A stretch of 64,000 nucleotides of DNA, from NCBI GenBank assembly GCA_018524725.1, contig JAEUWP010000207.1, positions 496,001 through 560,000 on the forward strand, given 5' to 3'. The notes under the pieces were generated by a model. It was not told the origin of the DNA, made no database searches, and saw only the letters and a list, made by a program, of their open reading frames with translations. The translations under genes and the position numbers were made by a program. This stretch comes from Podaxis mareebaensis. Taxonomy: Eukaryota; Basidiomycota; Agaricomycetes; Agaricales; Agaricaceae. Of this stretch, positions 22,174 through 34,669 are shown piece by piece (position 1 is the first letter of the stretch; each line of letters starts with the position of its first letter).

Positions 22174-22553
22174 CCGTATCTTGTCAACTGACTCTCTGAA
22201 TGAGGGAACGGGTTCGCATTGGACTTGATACAATGTGACCCCTATTTACAATTTAGGATATTCTGTCCCTAATCATGCGACAGAAACTATATTAAACACG
22301 GATTCTGTCTTTGATTTCTCCGCGATGCGCTGAAAATAACCCCTGTCTAATGCCATAGGCCTTCCCACCTACAGAACTAAGGCAATCTTCTGCGCGACGC
22401 CATGTTTTGTGTTGAACAGACGGAGTAATGTCGCGAAAATACACTATGCGTATCCCTCAGCGAGAAAGACCCGATGTACTTCTCCAAGATCAACCCCGTG
22501 TATAAAGCACAGCCGCTTGGCAGTCAAAAAAACTCCGGAAAATCTCTGAAACA
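22174..22553. promoter_or_regulatory. Mannanase promoter region
   Basis: This 380-base gap is upstream of the beta-mannanase gene. It holds a clean TATAAAG box at 22501 and no recognisable coding sequence. Carbon-control sites of the SYGGRG type are not obvious. Confidence 0.45.
22501..22507 (+). promoter_or_regulatory. TATA box of the beta-mannanase gene
   Basis: TATAAAG lies 53 bases before the ATG at 22554, the typical arrangement for highly induced secreted-enzyme genes in basidiomycetes. The call is based on sequence and position only. Confidence 0.55.
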
Positions 22554-24543
22554 ATGAAGCTTGCAGCTAGTCTGACTACTTTGGCCGTCTATGTTTCCCA
22601 AGTCGCCGCCGTCGTTCCAGCTTGGGGTCAGTGTGGCGGAATCAACTACACCGGAGAGACTCGTCAGCATAAATTTTCCGTGACTCCTCCGTCTCGTTAC
22701 TGACATAGTCGTGGGCTGGCAGAGTGTGCCGATGGCTCGGCTTGCGTCGTTCAGAATGATTGGTACTGGCAGTGCATTCCCGGAGCGACTGCGACTACAA
22801 CATCGGCACCGCATTCAACCACCACGACCCCAACTGGCCCGACGACGACTGCTTCTCCTCCCGTATCTACTGGATTTGTCAAAACTTCCGGAACGGGGTT
22901 CACCCTCAATGGCCAGAAATACACTGTCGTTGGGTGCGTTAATATTCTCTGTCAGTTCAAATGTGTTGTTGACCATCGACTCGTTTTCGCTGAGTAGCGG
23001 AAACGCTTACTGGATCGGGTTGACTGGCCTCAGTACTAGTGCCATGAACCAAGCGTTCGCTGATATTGCAAAGGCCGGAGGAACAACCGTCCGGACATGG
23101 TTTGTCTCCCTGTAACTTGGATCGGAGCACGAACTCACTCGCGACATTGCAGGGGCTTCAACGAAGTTACCTCCCCGAACGGCAACTATTATCAGTTGTG
23201 GTCAGGAAAAACTCCTACCATCAACACGGGGGCTACTGGCCTCCAGAACTTCGGTTAGTTGGTGAAGAGCCCAAGAATAAACGGTCCTTGACAGAGTTAT
23301 CTAGATAACGTTGTTGCTGCTGCGAAGGCTAACGGAATCCGCTTGATCGTCGCTTTGTTAGTCTTTTGGGTGTGGCCCTTCGTCATTTACTGATGCACAT
23401 TTCTCAGGACAAACAACTGGTGAGGCCAAAAGACGAGAGTGTCTGTGCGATCAATTCACAAGGCCTTCCAGGGCGGACTATGGAGGCATGGACGTCTATG
23501 TCAACCAGATTGTCGGCAGTGGCCAACCCCATGACCTTTTCTACACCAACACTAACGTCAAGGTCTGCTCCATATAATTCTGTATCCCTTTCTGCAGCTG
23601 AAGCGCCGTACTTTCCGCCAGAATGCATTCAAGAATTATGTCAAGACCTTCGTTAGCCGATATGTCAACGAGCCCACAATTATGGCTTGGGAACTCGCAA
23701 ACGAACCGAGGTGTAAGGGTAGTACCGGGTATGCTTCTTCAGCAACCACTAAATGCGATCGGCCTTGACAGAAAGCCCTACAGGACAACCTCCGGAAGTT
23801 GCACCACCACCACGATTACCAGCTGGGCTAAGGAAATGTCCGCGTATATCAAGTCTCTTGATAGCAACCACCTTGTTGCTATCGGTGATGAGGGCTTCTA
23901 CAACCAGCCGAGCGCACCTACTTACCCATACCAGTGAGAAGCTTCCTACTAAGTTATTGACAGAGGGGCTGAAGACTATTACAGAGGAAGCGAGGGCGTT
24001 GATTTTGAGGCTAACTTGGCTATCTCCACCGTTGACTTTGGTACTTTCCACGTGAGTGGAAACCCCATAATGCTCTAATCATTGGATGTTTCTTACAGCG
24101 TTTCTCGATAGTCATACCCAACACCATGGGGCCAGGGTGGCAACGAACAAGCCTGGGGTACACAGTGGATTACTGATCACGCTACTAGCATGAAGAAGGC
24201 CAACAAACCCGTCATCCTGGAAGAGTTCGGTGTCACATCTAACCAAGCAACGATTTATACTGCTTGGTTCAACCAGATTGTTTCCTCTGGATTGACAGGC
24301 GACCTTATCTGGTGAGTTCAATATACAACCGCTGCCAGGTTTTGCACACTGAGTCTCCCGAAAACAGGCAATCTGGGTCCCACCTTTCCAGGTCGGTATA
24401 CGCTTCTCTGCGGAATAATGTCGTGCTAACTCCTTCATCAATTCAGTGGCAATACACCTAATGATGGCTATGCTGTTTATCCTGACGGTCAAGTCTACCC
24501 CATTTTGACGTCGCATGCCGCGGCGATGAAGAGTCGAGCTTGA
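22554..24543 (+). CDS. Secreted endo-1,4-beta-mannanase, CBM1 + GH5 (subfamily 7 type)
   Basis: It hydrolyses beta-1,4-mannan backbones of plant hemicellulose outside the cell. A signal peptide ([20 protein letters not shown]) precedes an N-terminal cellulose-binding CBM1 with [14 protein letters not shown] and [21 protein letters not shown] Thr/Pro/Ser linker follows, then the GH5 catalytic domain: [53 protein letters not shown], the acid/base Glu in [41 protein letters not shown] and the nucleophile Glu in [14 protein letters not shown]. It ends near [20 protein letters not shown] with TGA at 24541-24543. At least twelve short introns splice in phase and all catalytic residues are present. 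The domain order CBM1-linker-GH5_7 is standard for agaricomycete mannanases. The acceptor before [10 protein letters not shown] could be one of two AGs. Confidence 0.92.
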
Positions 24544-25001
24544 ATACCTTGATGCTTATTGTACGCACAAGAAGCCAAGTGTAGTCGGTTCGTACAAAAC
24601 TTGTAATATCAGATATGAATTGCAAAATCCCCCATGAATTCCGCCGAGGTTGATACCGTTGATTCACCCGTGTTTTCAATGGCGCCGGAAAAAAAAGGTC
24701 CCCATAGCTCTGAGTTTCCTTCAACTGCGAGACGGGGCCAATCAGATAATGCAAACTTGCCCGTCCCCTTTGGTCAACGCAAGATATTATAAGCGGACTC
24801 GGAGAGGCGTGTCCCAATCAGAGTAGGCGTTGAAGTCAATCACGTACACAAAGATAAATAAAGCCCACCAGCGCAGTCATCACCATCCCCAGGATGACCA
24901 AGGCTTGGGGCACCTCGGTATCTTATAACACCTTGGGTAGTCTCAATTAGACTCCCATTTTAGCCTCCCCCACTGTTATCCCCTCTAACGCCCTCTTCGC
25001 T
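24544..25001. other. Gap between mannanase and signal peptide peptidase
   Basis: This 458-base stretch should hold the mannanase 3' end and the next gene's promoter. A minus-strand open frame (24458-24817) has no family resemblance. Nothing else is seen. Confidence 0.4.
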
Positions 25002-26522
25002 ATGCAGAGTATAGACTGGGACTTGCTCTCATCGTACGCTGGTCTTCTTGGCTTAGCAACATTCTCAATTTACGCAGGTTCATTTGGCTCGTTACCGGTA
25101 TCACTCCCAGAATCACTCTTCTGCAAGAACTAGCCTCGTAACCATATTCGTTATAGAAACCTCGCCCGCGCCCCGGTGAGAAAGGATCGAGTAAAGGCGA
25201 TGCAACGGATGACGAAGAAGATGAGGAAGAGATCGAGCGCATGTCTTCAGACGATGCTTGGCTGTTTCCCATTGTGAGCACACGGTTTTCATCGAGTCCC
25301 TCTGACATGTGTGAAATGGATAATATTCTAGATTGGTTCCGTGGCTCTATTCGGACTTTATACGGTTGTGAAGTACTTCGGGACGGACTGGATTAACTGG
25401 TTTCTTGGCTGGTACTTTTCCATTGCAGGCATTGGAAGCGTATGGAAGGTGAGTGATTGGGTTGGGGGCATGACTTCCTTCTGAATCGATCTAGTCGTCT
25501 ATATCTTTACTACGTTGGCTCGTTGGTGATGAGCGTTGGAAGTCTTTCCACCACTTCACTTTCATTGTTCAGAAGAACAGGAAACGTCCGTATTGTGATT
25601 CTGGATCTTCCAGGGCTACGGTTACTGAATAATATCGCTCACAGCCTTTGTGACATTGTCCTGGAGAACACCGACACTCGTATTGCTGCCTCTCGCCTTC
25701 GTCCCTTCCATACTCTATAACCTCGGGGCTCCTTCGCGCAAGCCAATTCTAATTACGGATATATTGGGCCTATCATTTTCGCACAATGCACTGACTCTTT
25801 TGAAAATTGATTCTTTCAAGACGGGCTCGATTCTGTTGAGCGGTCTCTTTCTGTATGACGTCTGGTGGGTATTTGGAACTGAAGTGGTGTGTCCCCTCCT
25901 TCATCTCCACTGTGGCCACTTATTGATGGCGTTAACAACAGATGGTGAAAGTAGCAACCTCTCTCGATGTACCAATTAAGCTTCTGTGGCCGAAGTCCTT
26001 GTCCTTGGCTAGTGAGCGCGGTTACACTATGCTTGGACTCGGTGACATCGTCATACCGGGAACATTCATCGCCCTAGCCCTACGTTACGATCACCATCGT
26101 CATCTGAGCGTTTCCCCTGCGCCGCAGAAAGCATCATTTCACAGGCCATACTTCTACGCCAGCCTGCTGGCATACATTCTGGGCCTAGTTACGACCATGA
26201 TCGTAATGCACGTCTTCCATACAGCGCAGCCGGCGTTATTATATCTGAGGTAAGTCCCGCGCGTAAATCGGTCGCCCAGGAGTTAATGGAGCGTCCCAGT
26301 CCTGCATGCATCCTGTCATTCTTAATCACTGCGGGTTTACGCGGAGAACTGCGAGAGGCCTGGAGCTGGAGCGATGGACCAGAGGATGATCCTAAGGGGA
26401 GTGTACGCCCTGGTGCTGAGCAAGACACAAAGGCCGAAGCCGCAGGGGTTATCTTGAATGGGAACGGGAAACAGGAAATGAGCGCCAGATCCAACTCCAA
26501 GGCCAGCGAGCACGACAGTTGA
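25002..26522 (+). CDS. Signal peptide peptidase (presenilin-type intramembrane aspartyl protease)
   Basis: This ER multi-pass protease cleaves leftover signal peptides and tail-anchored proteins within the membrane. It starts at ATG 25002 (MQSIDWDLLSSYAGLLGLAT). An acidic loop (DATDDEEDEEEIE) precedes the conserved core. The core has membrane segments with FVTLSWRTPTLVLLPLA, ILGLSFSHNALTLLKIDSFK, the first catalytic Asp in GLFLYDVWWVFGTEV, MVKVATSLDVPIKLLWPKSL, the second Asp in TMLGLGDIVIPGTF, and the PAL motif in QPALLYL-SPACIL. A hydrophilic tail ends KASEHDS. In-frame stops in the unspliced sequence around 25590-25640 disappear with a standard intron (gtccgt to ctcacag). Phases agree throughout and both aspartates and PAL are intact, so the enzyme should be active. 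Confidence 0.92.
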
Positions 26523-29500
26523 ATTCAACTTCTTGTACTCTCGCCTCATCTATAGATTTCACCATCTTCGAATATGTAATCCGCTGTTATGCAATAATTT
26601 ATGTGTTGTCGCTCGTTGCTGAGAGATGTTCCAGGGATAACAAAGACGTGGTTTGAACGGACAAAACCTGCATCAGGTAGGTCTGAACCAGAGATCTGTC
26701 ACGGTCCAACAGTCTGACCGAGTGAAAAATGCGACAAAAGTAGGTTTGCGAGACGACAATGCATCACTCACCGTGACCAAGAAGTCTTGTGCCACTAAAA
26801 CGATTCCCTCAGGATCTTTCCGCCTTTCCCCATCTGCCTTGCGCACTCGCTCGGTTTTGCGAGATGTTTCTGATGTTCCTTTGTGAGAGATGGAAGAGAG
26901 GCTGTGACTCACCCATGCAACCTGTCACCCGGTTCATCTTGTCCTCGTGGACTACCTCAGCTTCCCCAACTTATAGACTAATCCAAATCCTGTCATACGC
27001 CCGCCTCTTCCTGTCAAACAAATATCCTATATTTGTATCCCTGGAGGGCCCTTTTTGAATTACTACAAACGGAGGTGTCGCGTGTTAGGTTGATCGGCGT
27101 TCACGCAACGAGCAGGCGGTGTGGTGTGGGGAATTGATCCACAAACGAAGACCCAGTCTGTAAAAAAAACTGTGCATTTACCTCTTTGGTTTTGCGGGGG
27201 GTCTGTTGGTGACGAAATAGGATTTGGTGCGGTTAAGCGATGGTGATTGTCGGAGGAACTTCTGTGCTCTCGGATAAGGCGCTGGCTTGGAGTGCGAGCA
27301 CGGTGCCAGGAGGGGGCATTGGAAGAATTTTACGAGACCTAAGCGAGCAGCAAGACCACGAGGCGAGCGGAGGAAAGCAGGAGGGGAGAGGCGCTTTTCC
27401 CTTATCGCGAGTACGAGACTTGGGTCGTAGCCTCTTATATATATCGGTGTTGTGTGGATGGGTGTGCAATCATTTGGACGCGATAAGGTAACGTGTCAGG
27501 GTGTTTTTGTATCAGCCTTCGTTTTGTAGTAACGATGGTATTAGTTGGCGGGGTTATCTCGAGGAAGCGTGAGTGGGAAAGATAAGTCAAGGTTTCTATC
27601 ACCCGCGCGTCAAGATAACGAGATTGCGGGATGTTGAGATAGCCAGGATAGCTTACGCAGGTTCTGATAAGGGCTCTTATATATGCAGTGTCTCCGATAG
27701 GGCTCGTTGAACTGACTTGGCACCCAGATGACTGCCTTTTTTTCCCAGGTCGAACGTATGTACATCCCACTTGAACATGATTTATCGAACCCGATATGTG
27801 TCGGGTGCAGCTGCTTGAACTCGTCTCTTCTGCCTCGTTTGGAATGGTCATGCAGCACCGCTCCCCTTTTTTATTCGTATCAGTGGCGTTGTGTCGGCAT
27901 GTGTCCGAATTGGGCTTGGAATATACGGGAGATCTCGGTAGGGGTTGCCACTGTCAAGACCCTTACTTTGTTGTAACCTGCTGTAACTTCTTGTACTTCT
28001 TGGAGGAGTGATCTGCCAAGAAATTCCATGTCACTTGGTTCGCGTATGACTGCAGTAGGATGGAAGGTGAGTCGAAAATGCTTACCTGAATGCGAGGTAC
28101 TGGAGTATGGTAAGGTCGTCTTTCGATCAAAAATGGTTAGGCGTAGTGACATTGGACAAGCCAGTCATTCCAGCCAGGCCGAGATTCTAACGTAGATACC
28201 GTCGCATTTATTGACAGCTACCCCTTCAGTCACCTTGCGGCTTCGGATTTGGGTTCAGCAGTCATTCCAAACCAAGAGCGGGCGGGAGAGATATATCCCG
28301 TTGGAGAGAATCGGTTCAGTCGAGCTCCAAGAGCCTCTCTCTTCCAGCGGCCGATACATACCACATAAACGGGACACTTAGGGTGTATCGGTGTGTTGGA
28401 TTTTGAATTATGGTACCGATTATGAGTTTGCTCCCGAAAGCGGCCAATCCTTGTCGAAGCTGATCGGTAGGAGATAAAGCTCGCCCTTGACCCGGTAGAG
28501 GAGCGCAGGTAATTCGAGTGGGGGGCCTCGTCTGACTCGCGCGGATTCGCAGGAAAATGCCAGTTTTCGAATTTCAAAGCAGGCTAAACTTGCATGGGCA
28601 AAGGTAGGAAGAAATGCGCAGATCATCAGAAACGACATGTTAGTGAGTGGGGGAAACAAATGAACCTCCCAGTTAAGTCGCAGTCACCTCCAACGCGTCG
28701 GAATTGCTTGGCTGCTTTTGATTTTTCCAATTTTGTCGTTTTTCTTTCTTTGCGCTGGCCATGAGATCGGCTGTGGCGACTGCGAGGCGAAGAACGGGGA
28801 TAATATAATATTATTTCTGTACCACACGCAATCCATAATCACCGCCATTACCCGCTATAGAGGTTCGAATACATGTGTTTCCAGGATGGATCGTAGATAT
28901 GTACTTTTGATGTCTTGTACGCCAAGGTATTCCGGAATTCCTTTTTGGTAGTCACACAGTAGCCCGCAAGGGAGACGACTCCGGGTCTCCGGTTGGACAG
29001 GTCACAGTCTACGGCTTACCGCACCGGTTATGCTTCCTTGCATGGTATGAAGAATCCAGATACACATCGTGAGGGGGGGGCCTGGAAATATCCGAAGGGA
29101 AGTATATGAATTAATTAATGACTTGGATGGACGTAAGGATGTTATGTTTGATGTTCTGGTGCAAAAAGGGACCGTTTATGTAAGTCATACGGCAATTGTG
29201 AGGCCAAATTGAGAGAAAATGGATGGAGAGACGAAAGGTTGGTTAAAGTACACTAACACGAGGAGCGTGATAAGTGCATGGTGTGGGAGGGGGTCGTAAA
29301 ACAGAAAGGGGGTGAATAGGTGATGGCTGCCAAGGCAATGATGTGGGTCGGGATGAACCACGAGGAACAGAACCTACTTTGTTGGAAGCGAAGCAGTAAT
29401 TCGTGAGAGAAGAATTCGGTGTTAGTAATCCTTGTCGTGGTTTTGTGAAGAAGGGGTATCAGAAATGGGTAATTGGTGTTTTCCAAGTGTACTTTCATTA

Positions 29501-30729
29501 AACCTGGTTGCATACCGGCCGTTTAATCCCAGAAAGGTCTGTTGGACAACGAGATCAAGTGTCATCGTCTCTTGCATGACATCGGTTGTGATTGATCATG
29601 ATGGGATATTAAAGGCAGGTGTTTCCTGGCCACAGGTGCTTTGTTAGGGTTGCGTACCTGCGGCATCGGGATCGGATTCGGGCCCGGAAGTGGGAATAGA
29701 CAGGTCGATGCACCATTCGGGAGTTTCTTCTGGTTTGTCACTTGACCGGCAAGATTTGTGCATTGCAGGCGATGTTTTTGGCCCAATGTCAAACGAGAGG
29801 CGACCGAAGTAGTTATGATAGGAAAAGGAAGTCGAGGGTGTATACTAGGATGTAAGATCTATTGTATTTCGTTTTGTTTTTATTTGGTGTGGAAGTTGGT
29901 GAAGGAACAAAGGGCCCAAAAGGGCTGAGTGGATGATCGGCGATGGGTTAATAAAATTTCAATAATTGAAGTGCTGAAGGAATAGATGGAGTCAGTCGGA
30001 TAGAAACGGGTGGGGGGGAGGAAGGAAGTGAAGGGGTATGATTGGTGAATTGGCAATCCGGTGGAGGGAAGAGGGTCTGAGGGGGTGAATTAGCAGCGGC
30101 GGTGGCGGGAGGGAGAAATGATGATGGTGAGAGTTCCTGAATCTCAAATTTGATGCCGTCCGCTGCTGCACACGCCTTAGGCGCCAACCCAGGTTGTCGA
30201 TCAACCCAAGTCGCGTCTGTCAGATCCATGTTTCGATCTCGCATAGACCCCGGCCACCTCACAAAATTACACCTTCCGGGATCTGCTCATATTCATGGTG
30301 TTGCCTGCATACATAGAAAGAAGGATCATCCAGCAGAATTTTATTCAATCTAACCGACGGAGAAAGTAGAGAAGAAGAGTGGAAGCGAGAGCGAGGCGAC
30401 GGACAAGGAGAGGGGAGTGACAGTGTCTGAGGTCCTGTCCCTGTGAGCGGACCGTGGACAGGAATGGATGCGGGTAGCAAACCTCTCCAAACCAGCCAGC
30501 CAGTCCAACGCAGTCAGCTCCCTTCCTCCTTTTCTCTTCCATCATCAATCTTAGCCTTGTACATCTTTCTGCGCGGTTGTCCAGTCTATATTTCTTCTCG
30601 CCTAGGTATTCATTTTTCTCGTTACGTTCATCGCCTAGCCTGACTCATCTCCTCTAGGTCTCTCCATTCTACTTTGGTCATCGCAACTTTTTGCGCTTTT
30701 TGCGCCCGGCCAATTCTCCTGCTGGACGT
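26523..30729. other. 4.2 kb gap without a recognisable gene; upstream region of the GATA factor
   Basis: This is by far the longest non-coding stretch in the window. Open frames on both strands are short and lack family resemblance, and I could not build a spliced gene. It contains a cluster of GATA motifs and two TATATA-like boxes (27273-27701, listed separately). The last 400 bases before 30730 are pyrimidine-rich, as expected of a promoter and 5' leader. Large regulatory regions and long leaders are common in front of fungal transcription-factor genes. An unannotated non-coding RNA or a fast-evolving small gene cannot be excluded. Confidence 0.5.
27273..27701. promoter_or_regulatory. Cluster of GATA-factor motifs with two TATA-like boxes
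   Basis: GATAAG or its complement CTTATC occurs at 27273, 27401, 27482, 27581 and 27666. Further GATA cores lie near 27554 (TTATCT), 27614 (AGATAAC), 27638, 27647 and 27696. Two similar TATA-like runs (CTCTTATATAT) lie near 27431 and 27675. GATAAG on either strand is expected about once per 2 kb by chance, so five within 400 bases is dense. AreA/Nit2-type factors bind HGATAR, and such a factor is encoded at 30730. That this is a nitrogen-responsive regulatory region is inference. Confidence 0.45.
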
Positions 30730-33700
30730 ATGGAACGTCCCTCTGCATCTAACAGAGGGCTTTCTGATGCCCCTGCGTCGGCTTGGACCTCAGCCAAGCC
30801 CACTCTGAACACATCTCCACTTACCACCCACCAAAACATATCTTCTCCATCGGAGCTCAGTCCCCACCCCTCCTCTGTCCCTCCATCTTCTGCGTCTTCC
30901 CCGTGGTCTCAGGCAGCTTCTCTTAGTGCCACACACTCCCCCAGTCAATTCCTCCCCCATAACTCGGCCTCCCGCACCACCAGCACGGACACCCTCGACT
31001 CCACTGTTGGTATCCAACAAATCAACAATACGGATTGGGCATCCATATTCTCCTCTCCACTGAATCCTTCCGTATTTGCTGCCCTTGCTGCCAACGGAGT
31101 GCTCGGTCATCTCCCACCCCTTTCCCAAGGAGGCACTCCGTCCAGCTTACCCTCCTCCGCTTTCCATCACAACTTTAATAATAGTTCGTCCTCCTCATCT
31201 CCCACTGTCTCTGTTTCGTCGCAGCTAAGCACCTCTGGTTCTTGGACTCAATCTTCGGCCTTGTATAATCACAACCCTTCTCTCTTCCCATCCAAGGTGG
31301 CTCTCCCACGCTCAAACACCTCTCTCCTCGCTTCGCAATTCCAGGTCCCCAAAGACAAACCTTCGCCTCGTCAGTCGATCTTTATTTTCTGTCCACTGGG
31401 GCTTTCATTAATCCCGATTGAATCTTTCAGTTAACGACAGACGCTCGTCTCTCTGTCCACCACCCGATAACTCTATCAAATCTCTCGATCCCTCTACGAT
31501 CGCCCGTGGCAATTCTGGCCGTCGATACGACATCCCCACCAATCCCAGTTCAAACCTCCATAACCCTCCAGTCCAATCAGTTCATTATAACCCCGTTTTG
31601 TCGTATTCAGGTGAGCGTTCGAGTACCGGCTTGCCCCCATCGCTCTGGATGTCACCCATGTCCACAACGACTACCCATTCGCGGGCTTTCCGTACTTTGA
31701 ACGACAACTCAGCCTCTCTTCTAGCAGCTGAACCGCCACGTACCGCACGGTCTCCTGTTTCTTCCCTCTCTCCCACAACCGAATCAAACTCCAATCTGTT
31801 CAGCGACCTCTTTACCGATGATCTCTTCTACTCTAAGGGTGCTTCCCTTTCTCCACAAGCAACGAGTCCTTTCACTTCTCCTCGCGTGTCCGGCTCTCCT
31901 ACCCTTCAAACCCAGGTTTTGGATGGTGATGCCGATCCTGACAAGATGGCGAAGGAGGACCCGCTTGCCACTCAGGTGTGGAAGATGTACGCACGACAGA
32001 AAGCGACCCTTCCACACGCTCAGCGAATGGAAAATATTACATGGCGAATGATGGCATTGGCTCTTAAGAAGAAGAAAGGGGAGGAGGAAGCAAGGCAGGG
32101 CTCGGAAGTGACCAAGGAGAAGCAGGATACGCCTTCGCAGTCGGATATGACGCCAGATCAACAACCAAATGATGGCACCGAGGCCAGGGATGAGTTGGGC
32201 GAACGTGGGCGCCGAATTGATAAAGGAAAGGCCAGGGTGCGTGTAATCGGTTTTGACGGAACCAATCAGGATGGTCCTGAAGAGGACGAGTGAGTCCTTC
32301 CCCTTCCTTTATCCACGAGTTCAATCCTGCTTACGTTGAATCCACCACGCCGTCTCTTTCTTTGTTCACCTTTTGTAGCGTTGTACCTATGGACTGGAGG
32401 GCAATGAGTCGATCAAGGTCTCGGATATCGATGGATTGGAGACCTACCAGCCGCTCTCGTTCACGGGTGGCCGATACCCACATGACTTTCGACCAGCCTC
32501 CTATTTTCCAATCCCAAACGGCAGATAACCAATACCCCTTCCCATCCTCGGCGGCAAATCCGCTTGAGCCATCGAAACCGGATAACGCGTATGGTCGTGG
32601 CTTAACCAAGCCCCCGAACAGTATATCTGTTCCGGGCACGTCTCTTCTATCCTCTGGAAGGCCAAGTCCTCCTTTTGCTAGCCTATCATCCAGCAATCCA
32701 CTGTCGTCTGTCTTTGAGGACCCAACTGATCATCGCCCTGGATCTTTTGACGTCTCTTCCGACAGTCGGTACGTGCATTCAATGCATTTCAATCCTCTGA
32801 CATCATTCGACAACTCCAATTTTGCTCCCTCCTCCTTGCCCGCCGCTGGATTACATGGTTTGGTGAGAACGCCGAATTCAAATGGCATGCCACCTCCAGA
32901 ACTGCGACGTTTCCCCCGGCGTGTGCGCAAGACCAGCTTTGATCACACGGTTTCACGAGAGGGAATCATGCAGGATGTAGGGGGTCGTCACCAAGTGAAT
33001 GGGAAGCCACTCCCTCCTACGGAGAGTCTGGTAGGCACGAAGCGGCCTGCCGAGAACGTTCACTTCGACAGCTTATTGCGTGCTGATCCGTCGAATGTAG
33101 ATGGTGGCGTAATGGCTCCATCAAGCACAAGTGGAGCAGAACAGCTGGATGGCAACAGTAGCACATTCCCGTCATCATCGTTCAACTTCTCCTACCCCGC
33201 TTATGAAGGTATATTTGACCTTCCTACTCCCGGAGTCGCCTCATCTGTTCCCAACGCAGATTTCCCTCTTTCACTTCGAACATCGGAGAGTGGAAGTGGT
33301 AGTAGTACTAACACCGGTAACGTGGGTTCTGGAAGCGCGAGCGGCAGCAGGAACAATGCTTCTGGAGCTGGTCAAGGGTACATGTCGAGAGCGTCTGGGC
33401 CGATTAGCGGGAGCCTGTATCATCAACAGTCTGCCACAACGGGACCACTTGGTCACCATGAAGGCCTTTCGGCAGTGGCAGCGGCGGCCTCTGCCGCCGT
33501 GGCTGAAGGATATGCTCAGTTGAACGCGGCGAATTTCGCGGATGAGGCAGGTCTGGATTATCGTCAGCTGATGGGTCTAGGGCTACTGTATCCTTTGGAT
33601 GGGTCTCCGTATACACACGTCGATCCAACACAAATTGTCAACTTCGCGGCGAATGTAACCCAGGATGGACTGAGTCCTGCGAGTGACGGGTGGGTTAATG

Positions 33701-34669
33701 GGTTGGGAACGAGTGCAACGGCGAGTCCAGAGTCGTATAATGCTTCGAATGCTTCGACGCCACCCTCGGCGGAGAGTCCTGGTGCGACTGGTGTTGCGAG
33801 TAGTAGCACCCCGCAAGTTCAGGGGTCGAGGAGAGGAACGGATCAGGCGAGGAAGTACATGTCGTTGCAGCAGGGTGCTCAGGAGGTTCAGCGGAGAAAG
33901 TCGATATCGGTTAGTAATAATGCCGCGCACTCTCCGGGCGGTGCTAGCGTTGATGGACGATCATCGACCGGTACGCCTGAATCAAGTGGGACTGCTGGTG
34001 CAAACACGGGGCAGAAGGAAGAAAGTGGTGGTGGAAGTGGCAGTGCAACTGGACGAAATCAAGGAAAGAATGGGGAAGATGGTGATCAACCACCCACGCT
34101 TTGTACCAACTGCCAGACGACGAACACGCCGCTGTGGAGAAGGGATCCTGAGGGGCAACCACTATGTGAGTGTCGATTCGTGATCCCGATTGATAGGCTT
34201 TCGTTTACCATCTTTTTTTATAGGTAATGCTTGTGGCTTATTTTACGTGAGTAGCCGAGTTTCTAACAGATTAGCGGCATTTTACTCATACAACGATACA
34301 GAAACTGCATGGTGTTGTTCGACCTCTTTCCCTCAAAACAGATGTTATCAAGAAACGGTATGTTGCTTTTGGACATGTCACGCCGCCCACGTTTCTTATG
34401 CTTCGACAAGGAACCGTGCCTCTGGTAATCCCAACAATGGGTCTCGCAAAGGTGCCGCGCTTCCCAAAATTGCGTCGTCAACAACGCGGCCTCGCTCGCA
34501 GTCGAATTCGCTGCTATCAAGCACCTCAAGAGGAGGGGCATCATCGACAAGTACCTCACGTGTCAGTGTAACGCAGGCGGCCGGCGGCGGCAGTGGTAGT
34601 GTTGGTACAAGCACCATGTCTATGAAAAGACAAAGACGGACTTCTGGACCTGCGAACACGACATCATAG
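30730..34669 (+). CDS. areA: AreA/Nit2-type GATA transcription factor (nitrogen regulator)
   Basis: This is a probable global activator of nitrogen-catabolic genes. The start is ATG 30730 ([15 protein letters not shown]); an upstream TTG-led frame was ignored. Long Ser/Pro/Thr-rich segments surround the fungal AreA N-terminal domain with [20 protein letters not shown] and [18 protein letters not shown]. Next come two MDWR plus SRSRSR repeats (32392-32470), typical of basidiomycete AreA proteins. More than 500 low-complexity residues follow before one C-X2-C-X17-C-X2-C zinc finger: [52 protein letters not shown]. Introns interrupt the finger after the third Cys codon begins and after LFY. It ends Ser/Thr-rich with a basic patch (MKRQRRTSG). 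The conserved AreA C-terminus needed for Nmr binding is not obvious. The upstream GATA cluster could provide autoregulation. Confidence 0.92.

Noticed and set aside
25560..25660. In-frame stops in the signal peptide peptidase
   Set aside because: They fall inside an intron with donor gtccgt and acceptor ctcacag; the spliced frame is intact.
28858..28878. GGTTCGAATAC, another T-loop lookalike
   Set aside because: The flanking bases do not pair as a T-stem and no other arms are present.
33131..34183. Alternative-frame open reading frames inside the GATA-factor gene, both strands
   Set aside because: These are shadows caused by its low-complexity, GC-rich coding sequence.
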